A DNA stretch of 64,000 bases, taken from the NCBI RefSeq assembly GCF_900112355.1, contig NZ_FOLM01000012.1:166689-230688 (forward strand). Direction: 5' to 3'. Of this stretch, positions 32,755-41,883 are shown piece by piece. The DNA is from Streptomyces aidingensis. Its GTDB lineage: Bacteria > Actinomycetota > Actinomycetes > Streptomycetales > Streptomycetaceae. Within the stretch, counting starts at the first letter, position 1. The number at the start of each line of letters is the position of its first letter. A program made the translations under genes and the position numbers. Under the pieces are notes generated by a model. That model saw nothing but the letters and a program-made list of their open reading frames with translations. It ran no database searches and was not told the DNA's origin.

Positions 32755-34872
32755 ATGAAGCGCTACTTCCGTGGGCCGGTCATGTGGATCCTGCTGGCCG
32801 TGGCCGCTTTGCTCCTGCTCATGATGGTGTTCCGGTCCGGCGAGGGATACACCAAGGTCGACACCGGGCAGGTCGTCGAGGCCATCCAGAAGAACCAGGT
32901 GCAGGCCGCCGAGCTCACCACCGGCGACGAGCAGAAGATCAAGGTCCAGCTCAAGGAAGGCGAGCGGATCCCCGAGGTCGACTCCGACAAGGTGGAGGCC
33001 AGCTACATCGACGAGCAGGGCGTGGAGCTGGCCAAGCTGCTGCAGTCGAAGTACCAGAGCGAGGAGGAGCTGCTGCCGGAGGGCTACACGGTCAGCCCGA
33101 AGTCGCAGAACCCGTTCCTCTCGATGGTGCTGTCGATCCTGCCGTTCCTGCTGATCATCGTGCTGTTCCTGTTCCTGCTGAACCAGATGCAGGGCGGCGG
33201 CTCGCGGGTGATGAACTTCGGCAAGTCCAAGGCCAAGCTGATCACCAAGGACACCCCCAAGACGACCTTCACCGATGTGGCGGGTGCCGACGAGGCGGTG
33301 GAGGAGCTCCACGAGATCAAGGAATTCCTTCAGGAGCCGGCCAAGTTCCAGGCGGTGGGCGCCAAGATCCCCAAGGGCGTGCTGCTCTACGGCCCGCCCG
33401 GCACCGGCAAGACCCTGCTGGCCCGCGCCGTGGCCGGCGAGGCCGGGGTGCCGTTCTACTCGATCTCCGGCTCCGACTTCGTGGAGATGTTCGTCGGTGT
33501 CGGCGCCTCCCGGGTGCGGGATCTGTTCGAGCAGGCCAAGGCCAACGCCCCGGCCATCGTCTTCGTGGACGAGATCGACGCCGTCGGCCGGCACCGCGGC
33601 GCCGGCATGGGCGGCGGCCATGACGAGCGCGAGCAGACCCTGAACCAGCTTCTGGTCGAGATGGACGGCTTCGACGTCAAGGGCGGTGTGATCCTGATCG
33701 CCGCCACCAACCGGCCGGACATCCTGGACCCGGCGCTGCTGCGCCCGGGCCGCTTCGACCGCCAGATCGCGGTGGACCGCCCGGACATGCAGGGCCGGCT
33801 GGAGATCCTCAAGGTGCACCAGAAGGGCAAGCCGGTCGCGCCGGACGTGGATCTGGGCGCGGTCGCCCGCCGCACCCCCGGTTTCACCGGCGCGGACCTG
33901 TCCAATGTGCTCAACGAGGCGGCGCTGCTGGCCGCCCGGGGCAACGCCAAGCTGATCGACAACAAGTACCTGGACGAGGCGATCGACCGGGTGGTGGCCG
34001 GCCCGCAGAAGCGCTCCCGGATCATGTCCGACAAGGAGAAGCTGATCACCGCCTACCACGAGGGCGGGCACGCCCTGGTCGCGGCGGCCTCCCCGAACAG
34101 CGATCCGGTGCACAAGGTGACGATCCTCTCCCGGGGCCGGGCCCTGGGCTACACCATGGTGCTGCCGGAGGAGGACAAGTACTCCACCACCCGCAACGAG
34201 ATGCTGGACCAGCTCGCCTACATGCTGGGCGGCCGGGCGGCCGAGGAGCTGGTGTTCCACGATCCGACCACCGGCGCGGGCAATGACATCGAGAAGGCCA
34301 CCGCCACCGCGCGCGGCATGGTCACCCAGTTCGGCATGTCCGAGCGGCTGGGCGCGATCAAGTTCGGCTCCGACCATTCCGAGCCGTTCCTCGGCAAGGA
34401 GATGGGCCACCAGCGCGACTACTCGGAAGAGGTCGCCGGGATGGTGGACGAGGAGGTCAAGCGGCTCATCGAGGCGGCGCACAACGAGGCGTGGGAGATC
34501 CTGGTGGAGAACCGCGATGTGCTCGACAATCTGGTGCTGGCGCTGCTGGAGAAGGAGACGCTGGGCAAGGACGAGCTGGAGGAGATCTTCCGGCCGGTGG
34601 TGAAGCGCCCGCCGCGTCCGGCGTGGACGGGCTCGCCGCACCGTACGCCGTCCACCAGGCCGCCGGTGTCCGTGCCGGTCAAGCAGCTCTCCCTGGCCAA
34701 TGGCAGCGGTGTCGCGGGCAGCGGGGGCGAGCAGGAGACCAAGCAGCTCAACCCGCCGCTGGGCCCGGTCCCGCCAGGCGGCGGCGCCGGCAGCGGCACC
34801 GGTACCGGTCCGCTGGGCGAGCTGCCGCCGCGGCCCGGCCACCAGCCGCCCGGAGCCTCCGGACCGAGCTGA
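32755..34872 (+). CDS. ftsH: ATP-dependent zinc metalloprotease FtsH
   Basis: 705 residues. Two N-terminal membrane helices (about 7-25 and 122-144) flank a periplasmic-side domain. The AAA module has Walker A GPPGTGKT (213-220), Walker B IVFVDEID and the second region of homology ATNRPDILDPALLRPGRFDR. The protease zinc site is HEGGH (435-439). It extracts and degrades membrane and regulatory proteins. A Pro/Gly-rich C-terminal tail of about 90 residues is typical of Streptomyces. Confidence 0.97.
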   Translation: MKRYFRGPVMWILLAVAALLLLMMVFRSGEGYTKVDTGQVVEAIQKNQVQAAELTTGDEQKIKVQLKEGERIPEVDSDKVEASYIDEQGVELAKLLQSKYQSEEELLPEGYTVSPKSQNPFLSMVLSILPFLLIIVLFLFLLNQMQGGGSRVMNFGKSKAKLITKDTPKTTFTDVAGADEAVEELHEIKEFLQEPAKFQAVGAKIPKGVLLYGPPGTGKTLLARAVAGEAGVPFYSISGSDFVEMFVGVGASRVRDLFEQAKANAPAIVFVDEIDAVGRHRGAGMGGGHDEREQTLNQLLVEMDGFDVKGGVILIAATNRPDILDPALLRPGRFDRQIAVDRPDMQGRLEILKVHQKGKPVAPDVDLGAVARRTPGFTGADLSNVLNEAALLAARGNAKLIDNKYLDEAIDRVVAGPQKRSRIMSDKEKLITAYHEGGHALVAAASPNSDPVHKVTILSRGRALGYTMVLPEEDKYSTTRNEMLDQLAYMLGGRAAEELVFHDPTTGAGNDIEKATATARGMVTQFGMSERLGAIKFGSDHSEPFLGKEMGHQRDYSEEVAGMVDEEVKRLIEAAHNEAWEILVENRDVLDNLVLALLEKETLGKDELEEIFRPVVKRPPRPAWTGSPHRTPSTRPPVSVPVKQLSLANGSGVAGSGGEQETKQLNPPLGPVPPGGGAGSGTGTGPLGELPPRPGHQPPGASGPS

Positions 34873-35048
34873 GCCGGGCCCCCGCAGCACCGGCGGCAGC
34901 GCCACCGGCCGGGGCGGGAATGCCCCTCGCGCCCCTCGGGTTTACCCGAGGGGCGCGTCCGCATATTGGCGAACGCGTGTGCGAACATGGGGCCCCGGGC
35001 GCGGGCAGGACGCTTCCCGGTGCCGTGAACGACGGAACGAGGACAGGC

Positions 35049-35654
35049 ATGACCGACCCGGTGACGCCGGACGGCGAGAGCCCGCTCGGGGAGTTCGACG
35101 AGAAGCGGGCGGAGAACGCCATCCGCGAACTGCTGATCGCGGTCGGGGAGGATCCGGACCGCGAGGGGCTGCGCGAGACCCCGGCCCGGGTCGCCCGGGC
35201 CTACAAGGAGATCTTCGCCGGGCTCTGGCAGCGTCCGGAGGACGTGCTGACCACCACCTTCGATCTCGGCCACGACGAGATGGTGCTGGTCAAGGACATC
35301 GAGGTGTTCTCCAGCTGCGAGCACCACCTGGTGCCGTTCCAGGGCGTCGCCCATGTCGGCTACATTCCGTCCACCAGCGGCAAGATCACCGGGCTGTCCA
35401 AGCTGGCCCGGCTGGTGGACGTCTACGCCCGCCGGCCGCAGGTGCAGGAGCGGCTCACCACCCAGATCGCGGATTCGCTGATGCGCATCCTGGAACCCCG
35501 GGGGGTGATCGTGGTGCTGGAGTGCGAGCACATGTGCATGACCATGCGCGGGGTGCGCAAGCCGGGTGCCAAGACCACCACCTCGGCGGTGCGCGGCCAG
35601 TTGCGGGACGCCGCCACCCGGGCCGAGGCGATGAGCCTGATCCTGGCCCGCTGA
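35049..35654 (+). CDS. folE: GTP cyclohydrolase I
   Basis: 201 residues, full length. Zinc ligands are in SSCEHHLVPF and ECEHMCMTMRGV; GKITGLSKLARLV is the family core. It converts GTP to 7,8-dihydroneopterin triphosphate, the first step of folate synthesis. It follows ftsH as usual, but the other folate genes, normally next, are about 12 kb further on (47865-50065). A strong terminator follows. Confidence 0.96.
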   Translation: MTDPVTPDGESPLGEFDEKRAENAIRELLIAVGEDPDREGLRETPARVARAYKEIFAGLWQRPEDVLTTTFDLGHDEMVLVKDIEVFSSCEHHLVPFQGVAHVGYIPSTSGKITGLSKLARLVDVYARRPQVQERLTTQIADSLMRILEPRGVIVVLECEHMCMTMRGVRKPGAKTTTSAVRGQLRDAATRAEAMSLILAR

Positions 35655-35679
35655 GCCTGTTCTCCCCTCCTCCCCGGCC

Positions 35680-35720
35680 GCGCGGCGGCCCCGTCTTCCT
35701 TCCGGGCGGGGCCGCCGCGC
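35680..35720 (+). terminator. Hairpin after folE
   Basis: GCGCGGCGGCCCCG (35680-35693) pairs over 14 bp with CGGGGCCGCCGCGC (35707-35720), 13-nt loop. It separates folE from the cellulase control region. Confidence 0.75.
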
Positions 35721-35756
35721 CACAGCGTTCGGAAAGTGGTTTCATCGTCCACTATG

Positions 35757-35770
35757 TGGGAGCGCTCCCA
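35757..35770. promoter_or_regulatory. CebR box 1
   Basis: TGGGAGCGCTCCCA is a perfect 14-bp palindrome identical to the CebR operator of Streptomyces cellulose and cellobiose genes. CebR is a LacI-family repressor released by cello-oligosaccharides. The site directly follows an ACTATG hexamer that could be a -10. Confidence 0.85.
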
Positions 35771-35853
35771 AAAATTTTGCGCACCGACACGCCCCCTGCC
35801 TGCACCTTTCATCGAGCCGCTTCCTTCGCGCCCTAAAGGCGGTGACCGTTGTA

Positions 35854-35882
35854 TTGACAGGGGCATGGCGGGCTGGCTTCAT
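35854..35882 (+). promoter_or_regulatory. Possible second cellulase promoter
   Basis: TTGACA (35854-35859) is a consensus -35; CTTCAT or TTCATG follows at 17-18 bp. It lies between the two CebR boxes. The -10 is weak. Confidence 0.35.
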
Positions 35883-35956
35883 GTGACGGAGTCGAATCGG
35901 GCATTCGACCGCGGGGAGAGCCGCGGGAGGGTGGTGTGCCGTCACGTACCGAAAAC

Positions 35957-35970
35957 TGGGAGCGCTCCCA
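35957..35970. promoter_or_regulatory. CebR box 2
   Basis: A second perfect TGGGAGCGCTCCCA copy exactly 200 bp after the first, again followed by AAAAATT. Two sites allow looping or road-block repression. No cebR gene is in the window. Confidence 0.85.
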
Positions 35971-36090
35971 AAAATTCGGTACGAAGCGTCTCGGTCCGCG
36001 GACGCTTGGCCACCCCCTTCCACGGCGACCCCCCCCGCGCGCCTCGCGGCGCGCAGAGCCGCATCCGCAAGGAAGGGAACGACCCCCAGC

Positions 36091-38007
36091 ATGTCTTCCT
36101 TCACCCGGAGACGATCCAAGAGCAGACGGCCGCTTGCGGCGGCCGGACTGGTCCTCGGCGCGCTGCTCGCCGCGGGGCTGCCCGGCCTGGCCGGTTCGGC
36201 CGGCGCCGAGCCGGCCCCCGAGGAGTCCGGTCCGGTGCAGACCGCCGGCGCCGCCGGCACCGACTGGCTGACCACCGACGGGAACAAGATCACCGACCAG
36301 GCCGGCAACCAGGTCTGGCTCACCGGTGTCAACTGGTTCGGTTTCAACACCTCGGAGCGCTTCTTCCACGGCCTGTGGTCCGCGAACATCGAGGACGTCA
36401 CGCGCGCGGTGGCGGAACGCGGCTTCAACATCGTCCGGGTGCCCATCTCCACCCAGTTGCTCAACGAGTGGAAGAACGGCCAGGCCGCGGTGGCCTCCGG
36501 GATCAACACCTATGTCAACCCGGAGCTGGAGGGCCGGACCACCCTCGGGGTCTTCGACTACTGGCTGACGCTGTGCGAGAAGTACGGCCTGAAGGTCATG
36601 CTCGATGTGCACAGCGCCGAAGCGGACAACTCAGGTCATGTGTACCCGATGTGGTACAAGGGCGAGATCACCAGCGAGATCTTCTACTCCACCTGGGAGT
36701 GGGTCGCCGACCGGTACAAGGACAACGACACCCTGGTCGCCTTCGACATCGAGAACGAGCCGCACGGCAAGGCGAACGAGACCCCGCGCGCCAAGTGGGA
36801 CGACTCCACCGACGAGGACAACTGGAAGCACGCCTGCGAAACCGCGGGCAAGCGCATCCTGGCCATCAACCCCAACATGCTGATCCTCTGCGAGGGCATC
36901 GAGGTCTACCCGCGCGAGGGCGTGAGCTGGACCTCCACCACCCCGACCGACTACTACGGCATGTGGTGGGGCGGCAATCTGCGCGGCGTCAAGGACTACC
37001 CGGTGGACCTCGGCGCCGGCCAGGACCAGCTCGTCTACTCGCCGCACGACTACGGCCCCTCGGTGTGGCAGCAGCCGTGGTTCGAGGGCGACTGGAACCG
37101 CACCACCCTGGAGCGGGACGTCTGGGACCCGAACTGGCTCTACATCCACAAGGAGAACACCGCGCCGCTGCTGATCGGCGAATGGGGCGGTCATCTCGAC
37201 GGCGGGGACAACGAGAAGTGGATGACCGCGCTGCGCGACATGATGACCGACTACGGCGTCCACCACACCTTCTGGTGCCTGAACCCCAACTCCGGTGACA
37301 CCGGCGGCCTGCTGGGCTACGACTGGGCGAGCTGGGACGAGGAGAAGTACGGCTTTGTCGAGCCGGCGCTGTGGAGCCAGGGCGGCAAGTTCGTCGGCCT
37401 GGACCACGAAGTGAAGCTGGGCGGCAGCACCAGCACCACCGGCATCAGCCTCAACGAGTACCTGGGCAACCCGGACCCCGACCCCGAGCCGGACCCGGAC
37501 CCGGAGCCGGACCCGGACCCGGAGCCCGACCCGGACCCGGAACCCGAGCCCGGTGACGCCGCCCTGGCCGTCGAATACAAGAACAACGACAGCTCGGCCA
37601 CCGACAACGCCATCCGCCCCAGCCTGCGGCTGCGCAACACCGGCGACACCCCGGTCGATCTGAGCACCGTGACCCTGCGCTACTGGTTCACCCGCGACGG
37701 AGCCTCATCGGTCAGCGCCTGGTGCGACTGGGCCGTGGTCGGCTGCGCCAACCTGGACCTTGAGGTGGTCCATCTGCCCACCGCGGTGAACGGCGCCGAC
37801 AGCTATCTGGAAGTCTCCTTCACCAGCGGCAGCCTGGCACCCGGCGCCGGCACCGGCGACCTCCAGTTGCGGATGAGCAAGTCCGACTGGTCCGCCTTCG
37901 ACGAGACCGACGACTACAGCCACGGCACCGGAACCGCCTACGCCGAGACGGCCACGGTCACGGCCCATGTGAACGGCGGTCTGGTCTGGGGCACCGAACC
38001 GAGCTGA
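36091..38007 (+). CDS. Secreted endoglucanase, GH5 with C-terminal CBM3
   Basis: 638 residues. The signal peptide is about residues 1-40: basic RRRSKSRR, a hydrophobic core, then an AGA-type cleavage site. The GH5 domain has the acid/base Glu223 in IENEPHG and the nucleophile Glu364 in LLIGEWGG, plus VNWFGFNTSE at its start. A PDPDPEPDPDPEP linker joins a CBM3 (from about residue 490). It cleaves beta-1,4 glucan outside the cell. Two CebR boxes upstream imply cellobiose induction. There is no neighbouring sugar transporter. Confidence 0.95.
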   Translation: MSSFTRRRSKSRRPLAAAGLVLGALLAAGLPGLAGSAGAEPAPEESGPVQTAGAAGTDWLTTDGNKITDQAGNQVWLTGVNWFGFNTSERFFHGLWSANIEDVTRAVAERGFNIVRVPISTQLLNEWKNGQAAVASGINTYVNPELEGRTTLGVFDYWLTLCEKYGLKVMLDVHSAEADNSGHVYPMWYKGEITSEIFYSTWEWVADRYKDNDTLVAFDIENEPHGKANETPRAKWDDSTDEDNWKHACETAGKRILAINPNMLILCEGIEVYPREGVSWTSTTPTDYYGMWWGGNLRGVKDYPVDLGAGQDQLVYSPHDYGPSVWQQPWFEGDWNRTTLERDVWDPNWLYIHKENTAPLLIGEWGGHLDGGDNEKWMTALRDMMTDYGVHHTFWCLNPNSGDTGGLLGYDWASWDEEKYGFVEPALWSQGGKFVGLDHEVKLGGSTSTTGISLNEYLGNPDPDPEPDPDPEPDPDPEPDPDPEPEPGDAALAVEYKNNDSSATDNAIRPSLRLRNTGDTPVDLSTVTLRYWFTRDGASSVSAWCDWAVVGCANLDLEVVHLPTAVNGADSYLEVSFTSGSLAPGAGTGDLQLRMSKSDWSAFDETDDYSHGTGTAYAETATVTAHVNGGLVWGTEPS

Positions 38008-38034
38008 CCTTGACCTGACCCGCCCCCCCAGTCC

Positions 38035-38075
38035 GGCGGCGTGTCCCGGTGTGCGGGACCCCGGGACACGCCGCC
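38035..38075 (+). terminator. Strong hairpin after the cellulase gene
   Basis: GGCGGCGTGTCCCGG (38035-38049) pairs perfectly over 15 bp with CCGGGACACGCCGCC (38061-38075), 11-nt loop, 28 nt after the stop. Confidence 0.85.
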
Positions 38076-38160
38076 CTCCACCCCGCACCACCCCACGGCC
38101 CCGCACCCGCACCACCCACCCCCCACGTCCCCACTCAACCCCGCGAAGGAGAGGAGTGTC

Positions 38161-38760
38161 ATGTCCGTCCAGCCGATCCGGCAGACCGCTCCCTCACCAT
38201 CCGACGCCGAGACCGCTCCGGCGCTCGACGGCACCATCGTCTCCGGTCCCGCCGCCAAGGCGCTGGCCGCGCTGCGCATCGCCACCGGACTGATCCTGTT
38301 CTGGGCCTTTGTGGACAAGACCTTCGGCCTGGGCTACGCCACCCCCTCCGAACGCGCCTGGATCGAGGGCGTCTCGCCCGCCGAGGGCTATCTGAGCGGC
38401 GTGGACGTCGGCCCCCTGGAGGCCACCTTCCACGCCTGGGCCGGCAACCTGTGGATCGACCTGATGTTCATGGCCGGCCTGTCCGGCTGCGGCCTGGCCC
38501 TGATCCTCGGTGTGGCACTGCGGCCCACCGCCGTGGCCGGCAGCAGCATGATGCTGGTGCTGTGGCTCAGCCAGTGGCCGCCCGCCAGGGAACTGTCCGA
38601 CGGCTCGCCCAGCATGTCCACCAACCCGCTGATCGACCAGCATGTGATCTACGCCGTGGTGATGATCGTGGTGGCCGCCTGCGGCGCCGGACGGGTCTGG
38701 GGCCTGGAACGCGTCTGGACCCGGCTGCCGTTTGTCGCCGACCGCCCCTGGCTGCACTGA
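38161..38760 (+). CDS. DoxX-like membrane protein
   Basis: 199 residues with four likely membrane helices (AALRIATGLILFWAFVDKTFGLG, LMFMAGLSGCGLALILGVALR, VAGSSMMLVLWLSQW, HVIYAVVMIVVAACGAGRVWGL). LRIATGLILFW...DKTFG at the start is the DoxX pattern. DoxX proteins are associated with membrane redox or thiol stress functions, but no activity can be assigned. GGAGAGGAG precedes the ATG. Separated from the cellulase gene by a terminator, so it is a separate unit. Confidence 0.75.
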   Translation: MSVQPIRQTAPSPSDAETAPALDGTIVSGPAAKALAALRIATGLILFWAFVDKTFGLGYATPSERAWIEGVSPAEGYLSGVDVGPLEATFHAWAGNLWIDLMFMAGLSGCGLALILGVALRPTAVAGSSMMLVLWLSQWPPARELSDGSPSMSTNPLIDQHVIYAVVMIVVAACGAGRVWGLERVWTRLPFVADRPWLH

Positions 38761-38926
38761 TCCGTTCCGACCCTCACCCAGCGCCGAGAGGTCCGTGACC
38801 GCCGCCGGACCTGGCGCGGAGTGTGCCGGAGCTTGCGGGAACCGTTCCGCGAACCGCCGTGAGGCCGACCGTCACGGCACGGCGAGATCGCGTGACCCGC
38901 AAGACCAGCCGCCCGGCACACCCGAG

Positions 38927-38960
38927 AGCGGCCCCGGAGACCGCCCCCTCCGGGGCCGCT
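38927..38960. terminator. Hairpin between convergent DoxX-like and coiled-coil genes
   Basis: AGCGGCCCCGGAG (38927-38939) pairs perfectly over 13 bp with CTCCGGGGCCGCT (38948-38960), loop of 8 nt. It can stop both convergent transcripts. Confidence 0.8.
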
Positions 38961-39021
38961 CCCCTGTGCGGTCCTGATGCGATGCGCCCGGCCGGGCAGC
39001 CGGGCAGCCGGGGGCCGCGGG

Positions 39022-39960
39022 TCAGTGAGCGGCGGAGGCCGGGTGCGGGCGGGCGGCGGACCGGACGGTGTCACCGGCCTGCCGCGGCGCACGCTCCGCG
39101 GCGCCGTCCGGCCGGGCCGGCTCGTCGTCCTCCTCCACCAGCTCGGCGGTCACGATCTCCCCGGTGTCCTCGACGTCCTCGACGTCCTCGACGTCCTGGA
39201 CGTCCTCGGCGTCGTCGCCGTCCCGGGAGCCGTCCGCCGGGGCGGCCTCCCCGGTGCGCTGCTGCCGGCCGGTGCGGCGGGCGGCCGGCGCACCGAAGAA
39301 GTCGAACCCCGCCGTGCGCGGCGCGGGCGGCTGCACCGCCGGGGTGCCGGAGCGCTGCGGATAGACCGGCTCCTGCTGCCTGCGCGTCTCCTCCTGCCGC
39401 GCGGCATTGGCCGTGAGGTTGGTCAGCGCCCGCTCGGCCTGGAGATAGGTCAGCGGGGTGGGCGCGCCGCCCGCCGTGCGGTGGTCCGCGGACTGGGCGG
39501 GCAGCGCCTTGGTCGGGGCGGCGGCCTCCAGGGCCAGCCGGCGCCGGCTCTCCAGCACATTGGCCCGTTCGTTCTCGGAGTGCGCATAGCGGCGCAGCAG
39601 CTCGGCGTACTCGCTGCGCAGCCGGCCCAGATCGACCCGCTTGGCCTGGAGCTTGTCCTCCAGCAGGGTGATCTGCTCCAGCGCCTCCTCCAGCTCGGCC
39701 TGGCGCTCCTCGCCCCGCCAGGCGGCGGCCGAGCGTTTGGCGCGTTCCTTGGCCACCTGGCGGCCGGCCTCCATGTCCCATCGGCGCAGCACCACGCCCA
39801 CCGCCAGAGTGACGGCCGCGCTCAGCACGATCAGCGGGCGCAGCACCGCGGCCTCCTCGACCAGCAGCGCCGCGACCGCGCACAGCACGGCGAAGCCCCC
39901 CGCCCCGGCCGGTACGGCCCGGCGATGCAGGGGGGAGTGTCGATGACGTCCACGAGCCAT
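39022..39960 (-). CDS. Coiled-coil membrane protein with an acidic repeat region
   Basis: 312 residues from ATG 39960 (MARGRHRHS). Two adjacent membrane helices (GGFAVLCAVAALLVEEAAVL, RPLIVLSAAVTLAVGVVL) precede a coiled coil of about 60 residues. A Gln/Pro-rich part and an acidic tail with 9-bp-unit repeats (DVQDVEDVEDVEDTGE) follow. A TAGTTT hexamer ends 6 nt before the ATG and no ribosome binding site is seen, so the mRNA may be leaderless. No known enzymatic motif; a Streptomyces-type hypothetical. Confidence 0.7.
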   Translation of the reverse strand: MARGRHRHSPLHRRAVPAGAGGFAVLCAVAALLVEEAAVLRPLIVLSAAVTLAVGVVLRRWDMEAGRQVAKERAKRSAAAWRGEERQAELEEALEQITLLEDKLQAKRVDLGRLRSEYAELLRRYAHSENERANVLESRRRLALEAAAPTKALPAQSADHRTAGGAPTPLTYLQAERALTNLTANAARQEETRRQQEPVYPQRSGTPAVQPPAPRTAGFDFFGAPAARRTGRQQRTGEAAPADGSRDGDDAEDVQDVEDVEDVEDTGEIVTAELVEEDDEPARPDGAAERAPRQAGDTVRSAARPHPASAAH

Positions 39961-40144
39961 GTCCAAAAACTACCGTGGCGCCGGGCACAGACGGGAGGGC
40001 GCATGCCAGATTCACGCATCCTGTGCCCTCCCGGTAACCGCACCGCCACTTCGCCGGCTGTTCCCGGGCCGCGCGGGGAAGTGAGCAGACACCGCCGGGC
40101 GCGGCCGGTGGACCGGAAGGGATCCTCCGGCCCCGTGCCTGCAC

Positions 40145-40267
40145 TCACACGCCGGGACTGCCGGCCCCGTCGCAGGACCGACGGCTGCCGTCCGGCTTCT
40201 GGTGCGGGGGTGTCGGCGAGCCGACCGGGGCCGAGGTGATGGTTCCGCATTGCGGGCACTTGCTCAT
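40145..40267 (-). CDS. Small zinc-finger-like protein, 40 residues
   Basis: It starts MSKCPQCGTITSAPVGSPTP, continues PHQKPDGSRRS, and ends CDGAGSPGV. CPQC plus a later His and Cys form a plausible CCHC zinc site. The ATG lies only 2 nt after the stop of the upstream gene (TGATCATG), so translation is probably coupled. I have a loose memory of similar small H...C proteins in actinomycetes but cannot name a family. Confidence 0.55.
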   Translation of the reverse strand: MSKCPQCGTITSAPVGSPTPPHQKPDGSRRSCDGAGSPGV

Positions 40268-40269
40268 GA

Positions 40270-40740
40270 TCAGATTTCCCCGGGGAGCGCGTACTCCTGG
40301 CCCCGTTGCTGTCCGGCTCGCGCGGCGTGCACGAATACACAGTGGATCTTTCCGCCGCTGTGGAACTCGACACCCAGGCCCGGATTCTGCGAGGAGGCCT
40401 CCCGTCCCGAATAGCCGTATGCGCGGATGATTTCAAGGCTGCCCGCATTGGTCAGGAGCGCCGCCAGATACTGTTCGGCCGCCGGTACGGGCACCGGTCC
40501 GTTCCCCAGGGCGGGCAGCGGGACCGGCGCGGGGGCCTCCTTCTCCACGGGCTGCTCGGGCGCTGCGTAGTCTTCCCCCGGCGGTGCGGCGGCGGTCACC
40601 GCGTGCCAGATCTGACCGCCGCCGGGCAGCCTGACCCGGACCCCGAACGGGCGTTTCGTGCCGTCCTGCCAGGGCTCGGCCTCCAGGCCGGCCGCTGAGT
40701 AGGTACGGACGGCGAAATCCATGAACCGCTGCGGACGCAC
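40270..40740 (-). CDS. Hypothetical protein upstream of the zinc-finger-like gene
   Basis: 156 residues from GTG 40740 (AGGAG 5 nt upstream). It reads RPQRFMDFAVRTYSAAGLEAEPW, then FGVRVRLPGGGQIWHAVTAAAPPGEDY, a Pro-rich linker, and AEQYLAALLTNAGSLEIIRAY. It ends GLGVEFHSGGKIHCVFVHAARAG. There is no signal peptide or membrane helix. It resembles uncharacterised Streptomyces proteins in integrative-element or developmental contexts. Function unknown. Confidence 0.65.
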   Translation of the reverse strand: MRPQRFMDFAVRTYSAAGLEAEPWQDGTKRPFGVRVRLPGGGQIWHAVTAAAPPGEDYAAPEQPVEKEAPAPVPLPALGNGPVPVPAAEQYLAALLTNAGSLEIIRAYGYSGREASSQNPGLGVEFHSGGKIHCVFVHAARAGQQRGQEYALPGEI

Positions 40741-40828
40741 GGGCTGCTCCTGGCTGTCGGACGAAGGGTTCCGTCAGTCTACGAAGCCGGCGACCGTGCC
40801 CCGTTGTCGAATTCGTGTGCACTGGGGC

Positions 40829-40857
40829 GGGGGCGGCGGGGCGGGGCCGCCGCCCCC
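40829..40857 (-). terminator. Hairpin after egtD
   Basis: GGGGGCGGCGG (40829-40839) pairs with CCGCCGCCCCC (40847-40857), 7-nt loop, 15 nt past the egtD stop on the minus strand. Confidence 0.6.
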
Positions 40858-40871
40858 GGTGCGGGGGGTGG

Positions 40872-41861
40872 TCAGGGGGTGGGGGTGGCCAGGAGGAGGG
40901 CGTAGCGGGCGGCGGTGTCGGTCCACCATTCGGTGAGGGTGAAGCCGCCGTCCGCGAGTTCGGCGGTGAGGCGGTCGCGGCGGAATTTGACGGAGATCTC
41001 GGTGAGGAGTTCCTCGCCCTCGGCGAAGTCGGCGGTCAGTCCGGCGGCCGGGAGTTTGACGCTCTGGGCGGTGCGGGAGCGCAGGCGCATTTCCATGCGC
41101 TCCTCCTCGGGATTCCAGACGGCGCGGTGCTGGAAGGTGTCCGGCTGGAAGTCGGCGTCCAGGCCCTCGTTGAGAACATGCAGGACGTTGCGGTTGAACT
41201 CGGCGGTGATGCCCCGGCTGTCGTCGTAGGCGCGGATCAGGGTCTGGGGATCCTTGACCAGGTCGGCGCCGAGGAGGAGGGAGTCGCCGGGGCGGAGCGC
41301 GGCGCGCAGGGCGGTGAAGAAGGCGGCCCGGCGGGGGGTGTCCAGATTGCCGAGGGTGCTGCCGAGGAAGGCGACCAGCACGGGGGCCGGGTCGCGGGGC
41401 AGCGTCAGGTCGTGCTCGAAGTCGGCGACGGTGGCGGTGATGCGCAGTGCGGGGTAGGCGGTGCGGAGGGCCGCGCCCGCTTCGCGGAGCGGGGCGGGGC
41501 TGACATCGACGGGCGCGTAGCGTTCCAGGGTTCCGGCGGCGGTCAGGGCGTCGAGCAGGACCCGGGTCTTCTCCGAGGTGCCGGAGCCCAGTTCGGCGAG
41601 GGAGCGGGCGCCGGTGAGCCGGGCGATGCCGGCGGCCCTGGCATGCAGGATTTCCCGCTCGGCCCGGGTCAGGTAGTACTCCGGCAGCCGGGTGATCTCG
41701 TCGAACAGCGCGCTGCCGCGCTCGTCGTAGAACCACTTGGGCGGCAGCACCTTGGGGGTGGCGGTCAGCCCGGCGCGGGCGTCGGCGCGCAGCTCGCGGT
41801 CGAAATGGCCGGCGGGCAGCCGGTGGTCCAGGGTGAAGCGGCTCGGCTCGGGACTCGTCAC
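40872..41861 (-). CDS. egtD: L-histidine N-alpha-methyltransferase
   Basis: 329 residues from GTG 41861 (AGAAAGGAA upstream). The SAM site is LAELGSGTSEKTRVLLDAL, and KWFYDERGSALFDEITRLPEYYLTRAE is the hallmark EgtD N-terminal segment. FLGSTLGNL is also conserved. It trimethylates histidine to hercynine, the first committed ergothioneine step. Last gene of the egt operon in transcription order (A-B-C-D), 22 bp after egtC. Confidence 0.96.
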   Translation of the reverse strand: MTSPEPSRFTLDHRLPAGHFDRELRADARAGLTATPKVLPPKWFYDERGSALFDEITRLPEYYLTRAEREILHARAAGIARLTGARSLAELGSGTSEKTRVLLDALTAAGTLERYAPVDVSPAPLREAGAALRTAYPALRITATVADFEHDLTLPRDPAPVLVAFLGSTLGNLDTPRRAAFFTALRAALRPGDSLLLGADLVKDPQTLIRAYDDSRGITAEFNRNVLHVLNEGLDADFQPDTFQHRAVWNPEEERMEMRLRSRTAQSVKLPAAGLTADFAEGEELLTEISVKFRRDRLTAELADGGFTLTEWWTDTAARYALLLATPTP

Positions 41862-41883
41862 GGAAGGGGTTCCTTTCTGCGCG

